Below are positions 1 through 6,772 of a DNA stretch of 64,000 bases, piece after piece. How positions within the stretch are numbered: position 1 is the first letter of the stretch; each line of letters begins with the position of its first letter. The notes beneath the pieces were generated by a model. That model did not search any database, was not told the origin of the DNA, and saw only the letters and a program-made list of their open reading frames with translations. A program made the translations under genes and the position numbers. Origin of the DNA: a bacterium (GTDB lineage: Bacteria; Pseudomonadota; Alphaproteobacteria; Micavibrionales; UBA2020); contig JAQSDV010000004.1 in NCBI GenBank assembly GCA_029945425.1, positions 792,991 to 856,990 on the forward strand, read 5' to 3'.

Positions 1-40
1 CCCCCCCCCCCCCCCGCCCCGTCTGGAAGAAAGAAGGCGC

Positions 41-295
41 TTACGCGCCTTCCTCCCCCGTTTCCTGGGCTTGCACATCCTGCCCCGCTTGCTTCGCCGC
101 CTTGGGCGTGCGGAAGACGATCTCGCCATTGAGCGGAATCGCGCCGAGCTTCGCGGTGAAGCCTTCGCCGTCCTCGTGGGGCTTGAACGCCACGCCGATG
201 CGCGTCCAGTAGGTCTTCTTGCCGTGCTTCTCGACGTTGAAGGCGATGTAAGCGATCGGGCTGTTGTCGGCGTTGTTTTGGTTGTCGGTCGTCAT
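41..295 (-). CDS. Small conserved hypothetical protein (84 aa)
   Basis: The start is the ATG at 293-295, because an AGGAGA ribosome-binding site lies just upstream of it; the longer reading upstream is not supported. The protein is polar at both ends with a beta-rich centre (residues 13-65) containing VEKHGKKTYWTRIGVAF and no signal peptide or membrane segment. I recognise it only as the kind of small protein found on alphaproteobacterial plasmids and integrated elements; no function can be assigned. The mobile-element debris around it supports an accessory origin. Confidence 0.7.
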   Translation of the reverse strand: MTTDNQNNADNSPIAYIAFNVEKHGKKTYWTRIGVAFKPHEDGEGFTAKLGAIPLNGEIVFRTPKAAKQAGQDVQAQETGEEGA

Positions 296-822
296 GGTAT
301 TTCTCCTTTTCGTGTTGAACAAATCCCCGAAGGGATGAGTCCCGGTTGTCAGAAGCGGACGCGCGGTCAAAGAAAAAAATGGGGGTGTGGCCTGTCGCCT
401 GCTTGGGCGATAGGGGGAACCGGTTATTTTCTTGCACCGAATGAAAGCGGCTGCGGATGATACCGGATGAGACGATGCCATAGGGGTTTGGGCATCCACG
501 AAAAATCAGAGAGATAAGCCAGGTCGGCCACTTGAAACCGAATGCCGGCATGCTCGATCACGCTGAATAAACGGAAACAGTACGCACGGGCTACCATCTG
601 CTGGACATCGCAGAGAGCATGGCCGTTGCTCCATGACTGGGCTTCACAGCGTACTGTCGGCGCATTCATAACGCCACGGCGCATGTCGCCCGTCCACGCC
701 TGCGGTGCTGGCCTCGGGGCATCGGCAAGAGAGAGGAAACGGGGAACGCGCTCTTGCGCTGCTTCTTCAAGAACGGGGCGGCCTTGCGCCGCCGCCGCTA
801 AAAAAGCCAATTCATAAGCAAA
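296..822. other. Stretch without a confident gene
   Basis: No gene here is convincing. A minus-strand reading frame at 424-672 (82 codons, starting MNAPTVRCEAQ) is open and has mixed composition, but it has no ribosome-binding site and no recognisable family. It may be a decayed remnant of the mobile element. Plus-strand frames look like shadows. Confidence 0.4.
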
Positions 823-857
823 CGAAGGCCGACCGCGCTCCTTGCGGTCGGCCTTCG
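823..857 (-). terminator. Hairpin downstream of the parB fragment
   Basis: A perfect 13-bp stem (824-836 with 844-856) and a 7-base loop lie just past the stop of the parB remnant. On the minus strand a T-rich stretch follows only after about 15 bases, so this is a probable but not textbook terminator. Confidence 0.5.
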
Positions 858-873
858 TGGCTCTCGCCCCCCT

Positions 874-1660
874 TTACGCTGCGGGGCGCAGCAGCGCGGG
901 AAGCCATGCCTTCCCGACAATCTGCCGCTCTGCTTCTTTTGCGAGGTCGGCCTTTTTCAGCTTCTCCCATGCGGGGGCTGGCGGCTGTCCGTTCGCTTCC
1001 TGCAAATCCCCAAGGATTTGCGGCTTGCTGACGCGGCTGAAATAATTCTCTGCATCCGGTGTAAACCAGTCCTTCATATCAAGGCTCACGGCAAGGGCAA
1101 GCCTGTCGGCATGAACAAGGCGCGGATTTTCCAGCCTGTCGCTCTTGCCCTGCACCGCGTTAATGGTCGTGGCTGCGCAAAAGGCCAGTAGTTCCAGAAG
1201 CGTTTGCTGCTTCTGGTCAAGACACCATTGCCAGAGTTCCTCGGTGGATGCGGGAAGCTTGCGCCCCCATGCCGCATGGGCGTCTTCCAACTGGGCAAAG
1301 GCTTTGCTGCCTTCCACAAGATTGAGGGATTGCTTCTCTGCCTTAAGCTGCAAGCTGGTATCCCGATGGCCTGAAAAGATGCCGGAAGCCAGCGCATGCA
1401 CCACGGCTGCAAGTGCGATATCGGGACGTTCCTGCAAGGCTACGCTGAGTGCCGCCGATTTGTGGGCTGTCAGGCTTTCCACCAAAGCAGCCGACAAGGA
1501 AGATGCTTGACTGTCCTCTGCTCCCTCCGCGCTGGCGGTCTTTCCAGCGGCTGCTTTCTTCGGCATGTCTTCGGGCCGCACAAGGCCGCGCTCGATCTCG
1601 GTCTTGCCGTTGTACCCGATGGTGACGACTGCTCCCGCAAGGGCAAGCTGCTCCACTGTC
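874..1660 (-). pseudogene. ParB partition protein, 3' fragment (N-terminus missing)
   Basis: The roughly 260 codons match the C-terminal half of plasmid-type ParB/Spo0J-like proteins of Alphaproteobacteria: an IGYNGKTEIERGLVRPED segment near the start, then an alpha-helical region and the typical C-terminal block with the sequence ENYFSRVSKPQIL and a WLPALLR end. The N-terminal ParB nuclease/CTPase domain and the helix-turn-helix that bind parS are absent. Upstream, at about 1650-1665, the frame meets the interior of an integrase gene, so this is a recombination scar. ParB normally acts with ParA in plasmid segregation; no parA is present here. It is unlikely to be functional. Confidence 0.75.
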
Positions 1661-2120
1661 CAGATATCGATTCCAGCAAGTCGCGGGCTTCATCCGCGGT
1701 GAGCACCGGCGTCTTGCCTTTCTTGACGCTGTGCCTCGGCCCTCGGACTGAGGTGGCAGGATTTGATGGCATCGCCTGGCCGACGACAAGCCAGTCGAAC
1801 AGCATGCGCAACGCGGCAAGCTGAAGCTTGACGGTGGGCGCGGAGACACGGCTCTGAAGCTCCTCGACATAAGCAGCAACATGGACAGGCTGCACGTCCC
1901 TGAGTTGGGCAATGCCTCTGGCTCCGCACCAAATCGCAAAAGAGGCCGCCGCCTTAGCGTAGGCGCGGCGTGTGTGCGGGTTGCGGATGTTGGCCGTGAA
2001 GAATTCAATTACACGTCGGGCGGTTGAAGCATCAGGCGAGAAAAACGCTGAAAAAGAAATGTCGAGGCTCGACCGCTTCTCTGAGCCGATCAATGCCGCA
2101 TTTTGGGGGATGGGAATCAT
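1661..2120 (-). pseudogene. Tyrosine recombinase/integrase, 5' fragment
   Basis: About 152 residues match the N-terminal core-binding (SAM-like) domain of XerC/D-type tyrosine recombinases: NPHTRRAYAKAAASF near residue 47 and a linker ending in PVLTADEARDLLESI near residue 138. Homology stops at the start of the catalytic domain, so the R-H-R-Y active-site residues are missing. The frame then runs into the parB remnant in another phase. The intact enzyme would have integrated or resolved the element; this copy cannot be active. The start is an ATG at 2118-2120 without a strong ribosome-binding site. Confidence 0.8.
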
Positions 2121-2129
2121 CTTGTAGCC

Positions 2130-2594
2130 TTAGTGAATATCCGCTTCAATCTTGGCGAGTTGTAACTGCCACCATTCAATTGCCTGTTTCAAAACATCCC
2201 TGCAATCCTCACCGGCAAACGCACCATCAGTGACAGGGCAGAACAAAAAATTATCGGCAGCGAAAAGCTCGTTAGCCGCCAAAAGGCTTATAGGACCCGT
2301 GAAGAAGCCCATCTCATACTGCTTCAAGACTTGGTTTCGCTCTTGCTCGATGAACTCCCAAAAAATTGCATTGCCCCGTCTGTCGTTTTTCCATGAGACG
2401 TAGGCGGCATCAATTGCACTCTTTGCAGCGACGGTCTGAACTCCATCAACCTTTTCGAGAACGTGGCCGACAGCGCGGGCCAAGGTAATTCCGGCCACCC
2501 ACAAAAGCCTAAAGGTCTCAGGTCTGACCTCGGTTTCGAGCATGGCCCAAGCGTGTTCACAATCTGCTAAAACGCTGCGCGCTTTTAATGTCAT
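2130..2594 (-). CDS. Conserved hypothetical protein, alpha-helical (154 aa)
   Basis: The protein is mostly helical, with a conserved-looking core around residues 32-55 (RLLWVAGITLARAVGHVLEK) and aromatic-rich helices after it. I recognise similar short proteins from genomic islands of alphaproteobacteria; the arrangement is reminiscent of HEPN-type helical proteins but I see no RxxxxH motif clear enough to claim it. It has no signal peptide or membrane segment. It lies directly upstream of, and in the same direction as, the integrase fragment (9 bases apart), and is divergent from the next gene across an 80-150-base gap. Confidence 0.65.
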   Translation of the reverse strand: MTLKARSVLADCEHAWAMLETEVRPETFRLLWVAGITLARAVGHVLEKVDGVQTVAAKSAIDAAYVSWKNDRRGNAIFWEFIEQERNQVLKQYEMGFFTGPISLLAANELFAADNFLFCPVTDGAFAGEDCRDVLKQAIEWWQLQLAKIEADIH

Positions 2595-2744
2595 TCATCA
2601 CATCCGCGTTAGTCTAAGTCTTTTGAATGATAACGTCCTTTACCATTCATAACAACCAAGAGACACCGGATTGGCTTGTCTCGGCCTGAAACTGGCATTA
2701 TGCCGGATCGCTCCCTAACGTATAATAGGAACCGAGCTTCTCGA

Positions 2745-3248
2745 ATGCCTGCCCAACCAGCGTGGTTTCATCGACTTGACGCAATCCTAGAAGCGGTGCG
2801 GCGCTTGAATTACAGCCACCTCGACCGCCGCGCTGTTGAGGTTCTGTTCGGCGTGCAGGAACGGCGCGCCCGTCAGCTCATGGCCGGATTGCCGGGCTTG
2901 CAAGCGGGCAATGCTTTCGCTGTCGAGCGGCTGGCTCTCCTCAAACGCCTTGAGGAAACGTCGGCCAGCGGGCCTTTCCAATGGGAAGTGAACCGGCGTG
3001 CCCGCGTAGTCGATGACCTAGAGCGCGCCCGCCGCCTGTTGCCGGGCCGGAACGTGCTCATTCCTTCCGCACCTGACGTTCGTGAGCGCCGCCTCGCGGG
3101 GTTGTCGGGCGATATCGCACTGAAGGCGGGTGAGCTGCGGATCGAGTTCTTCGGCGCGGAAGATCTGGCGTCGAAGCTGTTTGAACTATCGCAGGCCATG
3201 GCGAATGACTGGACTGCCTTTGCGGAGGCCGTGGAGCCCGCCCCGTAA
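2745..3248 (+). CDS. Hypothetical protein with probable DNA-binding segment (167 aa)
   Basis: The protein opens with MPAQPAWFHRLDAILEAVRR and contains a helix-turn-helix-like stretch near residues 25-50 (HLDRRAVEVLFGVQERRARQ). The rest is helical with a C-terminal EFFGAEDLASKLFELSQAM segment. I recall similar proteins in other bacteria as uncharacterised; a role as transcriptional or excision factor is an inference. In-frame starts at 2676 and 2700 are possible; I chose 2745 because the conserved-looking region begins there and AGGAA precedes it, though at a long spacing. Confidence 0.6.
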   Translation: MPAQPAWFHRLDAILEAVRRLNYSHLDRRAVEVLFGVQERRARQLMAGLPGLQAGNAFAVERLALLKRLEETSASGPFQWEVNRRARVVDDLERARRLLPGRNVLIPSAPDVRERRLAGLSGDIALKAGELRIEFFGAEDLASKLFELSQAMANDWTAFAEAVEPAP

Positions 3249-3254
3249 TCGCCC

Positions 3255-3280
3255 ATTCGCTAAGGTTAGCGAATTCGCCC
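3255..3280 (+). repeat. Palindromic repeat, copy 1
   Basis: This copy has TTCGCTAA followed by GG and TTAGCGAATTCGCC. It shares the TAGCGAATTCGC core with three other sites up to 4836. It lies between two convergent genes. Confidence 0.8.
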
Positions 3281-3300
3281 TGCGGAACGACTGACAAGAG

Positions 3301-3513
3301 TTAGGGGATGGACGTGCCCCTGATTTTCTTTAAAAGGTCATGACCTTCATCCGTCAGAATGAACTGACCTTTGCCAAACATCTCCGCTAAGCCCTTTCTT
3401 ACGAGAAGATCAGCATCCAGAACATTCAGGAAGCAACTTTCACCGGCACTTATCTTTTGAAGCGCTACGAGCGCCGCAAGTTCTCGTGGGCTGAGATCCC
3501 CAGTAGGGCGCAT
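3301..3513 (-). CDS. Small hypothetical protein, winged-helix-like (70 aa)
   Basis: The start chosen is the ATG at 3511-3513 (MRPTGDLSPREL), which leaves a compact 70-residue protein; an upstream start at 3570 is less likely. The ending KGQFILTDEGHDLLKKIR looks like the wing and last helix of a winged-helix fold, so DNA binding is possible but unproven. It is convergent with the preceding gene across a palindromic repeat. No homolog is recognised. Confidence 0.5.
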   Translation of the reverse strand: MRPTGDLSPRELAALVALQKISAGESCFLNVLDADLLVRKGLAEMFGKGQFILTDEGHDLLKKIRGTSIP

Positions 3514-3682
3514 GGAATGTTCCTGTGGAGGTCCGGCAAATTGGATCCGTTGGCCGGGGCAGGCTAACAAATGTCACCCAAGGCATTGAAGGGCAGTACA
3601 ACACCTCGGGGCAACGGACCCAAGGGAAAGGGTAGTAATTTTTTAGCGATCGGTAAATAGGTTTACCCTCACGATGCAAGGA

Positions 3683-3708
3683 TTCGCTAAATAGCGAATT
3701 CGCGAAAG
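3683..3708 (+). repeat. Palindromic repeat, copy 2
   Basis: This copy has TTCGCTAA followed directly by ATAGCGAATTCGCG, with the same core as the other copies. It sits in the intergenic stretch 3514-3837, which otherwise holds only the toxin-antitoxin promoter. Confidence 0.8.
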
Positions 3709-3756
3709 CATTGAGCCGCTTAGCCTCTGGCATCGGAGGCTGCCTAAGCCCTTGGC

Positions 3757-3776
3757 ATTCTAATGGATATTAGAAT
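3757..3776 (+). promoter_or_regulatory. Inverted repeat upstream of the toxin-antitoxin promoter
   Basis: ATTCTAAT and ATTAGAAT form an 8-bp-arm inverted repeat with a 4-base spacer, ending four bases before the -35 hexamer. AbrB-type antitoxins usually repress their own operon, so this is a candidate autoregulatory operator. Confidence 0.5.
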
Positions 3777-3780
3777 ACGC

Positions 3781-3810
3781 TTGGCAACCTCCCCGAAACG
3801 GCATTATAAT
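3781..3810 (+). promoter_or_regulatory. Sigma-70-type promoter for the antitoxin-toxin operon
   Basis: TTGGCA (3781-3786) and TATAAT (3805-3810) are spaced by 18 bases and lie 28 bases upstream of the antitoxin start codon. Confidence 0.6.
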
Positions 3811-3837
3811 GGTTATAGGTATAGAAGGAGACCAGCC

Positions 3838-4062
3838 ATGACCTCGCTCAAACTGACCAAAGTCGGGACTTCCACCGGGACGATCATCCCGAAAGAGATG
3901 CTTGCGCGCATGAAGGTCGAAAAAGGCGATACCCTCTTTGCCATCGAGACCAAGGAAGGCTATCTCATCACGCCTTACGACCCGGCCATCGCGGAACAGC
4001 TCGATGCTGGCCGTGAGTTCATGAAGGACTACCGGGAAACCTTCAAAGCCCTCGCGAAATGA
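3838..4062 (+). CDS. AbrB/MazE-type antitoxin of a type II toxin-antitoxin pair (74 aa)
   Basis: The N-terminal half (residues 1-45) has the swapped-hairpin AbrB pattern: KLTKVGTSTGTIIPKEML followed by VEKGDTLFAIETKEGYLITPYD. This fold binds the operator DNA; the C-terminal tail (DAGREFMKDYRETFKALAK) would wrap and neutralise the toxin. The start at 3838 is fixed by GAAGGAG at 3824-3830. The stop overlaps the toxin start (ATGA at 4059-4062), so the two are translationally coupled. Phd is the classical partner of Doc; an AbrB-like partner is also known for Doc-family toxins. Confidence 0.9.
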   Translation: MTSLKLTKVGTSTGTIIPKEMLARMKVEKGDTLFAIETKEGYLITPYDPAIAEQLDAGREFMKDYRETFKALAK

Positions 4063-4451
4063 CAGCCGAACCACGCTGGATCAGCAAGAAGGCCTTGCTG
4101 ATGCTGCATGAGGAAAGCCTTTCCATGTTCGGCGGCGCGTCAGGCTTGCGGGACGAAGGCCTCCTCGATTCCGCGCTGGCGCGCCCGCTGAACACCCATG
4201 CCTATAATCCGGACAGCACCCTTGCGGACCTGGCGGCGTCCTATGGATTTGGGCTCGCGAAAAACCACGCCTTTGTGGACGGCAACAAGCGCGCTGCCTT
4301 CCTCTCAATTGGTATGTTCCTCGCCATCAACGGCCACAAGCTCGTGGCCGATCAGGTGGATGCCATTCAAACCGTGCTGGCGGTTGCTGCGGGGCAGCTC
4401 GACGAACGGGGCCTTTCCGTCTGGATTCAAAAGAACAGCCTCGCCAAGTAG
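4059..4451 (+). CDS. doc: Death-on-curing (Doc/Fic) family toxin (130 aa)
   Basis: The Fic motif HAFVDGNKR is complete near residues 70-78, with the invariant histidine and the K in place of the G found in classical Fic AMP-transferases. This is the Doc variant that phosphorylates EF-Tu and stops translation. Length matches Doc proteins (about 125-130 aa). The upstream ESLSMFGGASGLRDEGLLDSAL segment is typical of the family. It is the second gene of a coupled two-gene operon with the AbrB-type antitoxin. Such modules stabilise plasmids and genomic islands, which fits the debris around it. The reading frame is intact. Confidence 0.93.
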   Translation: MTAEPRWISKKALLMLHEESLSMFGGASGLRDEGLLDSALARPLNTHAYNPDSTLADLAASYGFGLAKNHAFVDGNKRAAFLSIGMFLAINGHKLVADQVDAIQTVLAVAAGQLDERGLSVWIQKNSLAK

Positions 4452-4458
4452 GTTCGCG

Positions 4459-4488
4459 GTTTAGCGAAGGATAGCGAATTCGCTAAAA
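4459..4488 (+). repeat. Palindromic repeat, copy 3
   Basis: TTAGCGAA is followed by GGA and TAGCGAATTCGCTAA. The core is the same as in the other copies, here with a complete palindrome. It lies between the convergent toxin gene and the gene at 4512-4748. Confidence 0.8.
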
Positions 4489-4511
4489 GGCGCGCAAGTG
4501 GACAAACAATT

Positions 4512-4748
4512 TTATGCCTTGCCCTTGGCCGCTTGCGCTGTCGGTGCGGCCTGCTTCCCGTGGTGGTTCCGTTTGGTCTTGCCGGTGGGCGCGTGATGAC
4601 CGAGCTTGGCAAGCCGGTCGTCAAAGTCCTTGAGCGCGGCTTCACGCTGTTTGAGAAGCTCGGCGATGAGGCGCTTCTTGCGCTCCTCCACCGCCTTCTC
4701 CTCGGCAAGGAGCTTTTCAACGTCATCGGTTTTGCTTTCATCCGGCAT
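4512..4748 (-). CDS. Small charged coiled-coil protein (78 aa)
   Basis: Residues 8-50 are a highly charged heptad-like helix (LLAEEKAVEERKKRLIAELL) and the C-terminal 25 residues are basic and low-complexity (HHGKQAAPTAQAAKGKA). Similar small proteins accompany mobilisation genes of alphaproteobacterial plasmids, but no relaxase is present here and the function is unknown. It is divergent from the gene starting at 4843; palindromic repeat copy 4 lies between the two starts and could regulate both. Confidence 0.6.
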   Translation of the reverse strand: MPDESKTDDVEKLLAEEKAVEERKKRLIAELLKQREAALKDFDDRLAKLGHHAPTGKTKRNHHGKQAAPTAQAAKGKA

Positions 4749-4807
4749 AGAAAAGATTTTACCGTTCTGGGGCGGCTGGCTGCTGAACGGAAAGGCTGTC
4801 AGGTGCT

Positions 4808-4836
4808 TTCGCTAACCTTAGCGAATTCGCTATAAT
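4808..4836 (+). repeat. Palindromic repeat, copy 4, overlapping a -10 box
   Basis: TTCGCTAA is followed by CC and TTAGCGAATTCGCT, running directly into TATAAT at 4831-4836. A protein bound to this palindrome would block the promoter of the downstream gene, so this copy at least is placed like an operator. The -10 box is only six bases from the ATG at 4843, so the transcript would be nearly leaderless. Confidence 0.75.
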
Positions 4837-4842
4837 CGATAC

Positions 4843-5418
4843 ATGGCAACCCAATCACGCGCACAACGAAGGGCTCACGAAGAGCGCGTGAAGTCGCGCA
4901 CGCGCCGTGTCATGCGTCTCTGGGCCGGACGGCGTAGCGCGCCGGTCGATCCGCGTGAGCTCGGCGTGAATGCGTCCACCCATTGCCGCCCCTGCGGCTG
5001 CTGGATGTGCCAGGCGGATACATTCGTGGCGGCGGTCGGAGACCTGGGCCGCTTTGAAACGCCTCGTCAGCTCATGGCTTATGTCGGCCTCGTGCCGTCA
5101 GAGTATTCGAGCGGCGGCAGCATCCGTCGCGGCGGCATTACAAAGACTGGTAATAGCGAAGCTCGGCGCATGCTGGTTGAAGCTTCGTGGTGCTATCGGT
5201 ATCCGGCGCGGGTGGCCATGAAAAAAGCGGAGATCATTATCGAACTGCCAAAACCAGTGCGGGATATTGCATGGAAGGCGCAAACACGGCTGTGCGACCG
5301 CTTCCGGCGTCTGACGGTTAGGGGCAAGAAGCCGACAGTCGTTGCCACCGCCGTCGCACGCGAATTGTGCGGCTTTATCTGGGCGATTGGTCAGCAAGTG
5401 AGTCCTGCAATGCCATAG
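4843..5418 (+). pseudogene. Chimeric frame: small hypothetical N-terminus joined to IS110-family transposase C-terminus
   Basis: Residues 1-57 are basic and end in CRPCGCWMCQ, the start of a small cysteine-rich protein that I know only as hypothetical. From about residue 58 (nucleotide 5014) the frame becomes the C-terminal transposase_20 domain of IS110/IS116/IS902 transposases: GDLGRFETPRQLMAYVGLVP, then SGGSIRRGGITKTGN and a WAIGQQV ending. The N-terminal RuvC-like DEDD domain of the transposase is missing, so the protein cannot transpose. The junction keeps one open frame by chance, giving a 191-residue hybrid whose expression is possible but function doubtful. Confidence 0.75.
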
Positions 5419-5800
5419 GGATCACGCACTTCTGACCTGTTCGGTAGGGAGCAGGGCGAAACGGTAGGCAATCCTCGTGGGCTCTATTGAGCCGGCATAA
5501 ACACCGACGCTCGTGAGTAGACAGAGGCAGGCCTGCGACGAAGACACGTTCATGCGGTACTATCGACCCGCGTATGGAAGTCTGATCGACCGTCGCCATC
5601 GCGCTCTGCTCCCGACCCAACAGAAACAAATCGCTTATATTGAGCTGGGTGCAAACCCGGCTCGCACTCCCATGAGAAAGTTCTTGCAAAAGGACATGGA
5701 AGAGCCCGGCCCGCGCCTAGCGGGTTCGCCATACGCCTGTATTCAGGCTTTCAACTTGGTTAGCGTGGGGTACTTTGATGCCGTCACTAGAACTGAGGGA
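5014..5800 (+). mobile_element. IS110-family remnant: 3' transposase piece plus long non-coding tail
   Basis: The transposase fragment ends at 5418. The following 5419-5800 carries no credible gene. In the IS1111 subgroup of the IS110 family, the guide RNA (seekRNA/bridge RNA) is encoded in the long non-coding end downstream of the transposase. The tail here is the right size and place for that, but the exact end and its flanking target cannot be set from one copy. Confidence 0.55.
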
Positions 5801-5907
5801 GTTCAATGCCTTATTGGATTCTCTTTGTCATAAACATGAGAATCGGTCACGATAAAGGTATAAGCACCCTCTGGATTTCAACCGGCAATTTTCACATGGA
5901 GTGTCCC

Positions 5908-6087
5908 ATGAACTCTGATTTTTCAACGACCAGCGTTTCCGCCCTGCTCTCGAACGAGCACCTGCACGACCTTCACAAACGCGATGCCTGCATTTTCAAG
6001 GCAGAGCGCACGCTGCCCTGCGGCTCCGTCGTCAGCGAGCGCAACGGCAGGATCATCTCGAAGACGAGCATCCTTCCCAAAGCCTAA
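5908..6087 (+). CDS. Small hypothetical protein (59 aa)
   Basis: The start at 5908 is supported by GGAG eight bases upstream; an earlier in-frame ATG at 5896 has none. The protein has two cysteines (DACIFKAERTLPCGSVV) and ends RNGRIISKTSILPKA. The phrase GRIISKT resembles GKIISETK in the next gene, so the two small genes may encode related terminal segments. No family is recognised. Confidence 0.5.
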   Translation: MNSDFSTTSVSALLSNEHLHDLHKRDACIFKAERTLPCGSVVSERNGRIISKTSILPKA

Positions 6088-6141
6088 AAGCGCGCTGAGC
6101 GAACACAGCATCACCAACTTCACCCCTTAACGGAGGACTTC

Positions 6142-6408
6142 ATGAAAGAAGGCCTGTCGATCAAGTTCAACCACAAGTCCAAAAAAGAAGCACCCAAGAC
6201 AGAGGACGGCATAAAAGTCGGCACGCGCCGCGATCACTTGGGCAATACCCTCTTCGTGCGCGGCGGCAAGATCATTAGTGAAACGAAGCACGACAAGGAG
6301 AAGCTCAACGAGTTCCGCTCGGCCGCCGCTGAAGCCACGGCAAAGCAGAACAAGGCGGCGCAGGAGCATCACAAGCCGCGCGGTGCCAAGTCCACGCTTA
6401 CCCTCTAA
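6142..6408 (+). CDS. Small basic hypothetical protein (88 aa)
   Basis: A clear GGAGGA sequence precedes the ATG. The protein is strongly charged, with a lysine-rich start (IKFNHKSKKEAPK), a central LGNTLFVRGGKIISETK strand-turn-strand and a helical, alanine/glutamate-rich end. It follows the 59-residue gene on the same strand after 54 bases and they may share a transcript. No homolog is recognised; a nucleic-acid-binding role would be a guess. Confidence 0.55.
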   Translation: MKEGLSIKFNHKSKKEAPKTEDGIKVGTRRDHLGNTLFVRGGKIISETKHDKEKLNEFRSAAAEATAKQNKAAQEHHKPRGAKSTLTL

Positions 6409-6772
6409 CCCGAAGTTCACGAGGCCTGCAGCCAGACGGCGTCCATTCGCGGAAATGCGGAGGACGCCGTCGCCAATTCAGCAATGAGAAGCCGTCTCCA
6501 AAATCAACGGCGCTCCGTCTGATGCCGCCGGTCCAAAGCCTGCGTGCCCGGCGCTAATCGGGGGACGCGCCTCGTCTTGCTTGAGAACGCATGGTCGATG
6601 GAAGGATAATGAGAGTCTTGCGCCTCTTTGCGCGCATTTTCCAGAACGTCAGAAAACTGTCAGTAGGGGATTGGTTCCCCGCTTTATTTCGCAGGGAAGG
6701 CAATATTGTCGGTTTCAGCGCAATTTGGCGCTGGTATCATTGAGGCCGTTTTGCACGAGGAGGAGACTGAAC
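6409..6772. other. Intergenic region with hairpin
   Basis: No gene is seen. A 9-bp stem (6436-6444 with 6462-6470) follows the preceding gene and may end its transcript, although no T run follows. The rest is the leader of the FIST gene, which ends in a strong AGGAGGAGA ribosome-binding site. Confidence 0.4.

Noticed and set aside
1..15. Run of C at the start of the window
   Set aside because: Most likely a contig-edge or assembly artefact rather than a biological tract.
3440..3733. Minus-strand frame overlapping the 70-residue gene
   Set aside because: Overlaps another frame, has no ribosome-binding site and spans a palindromic repeat.
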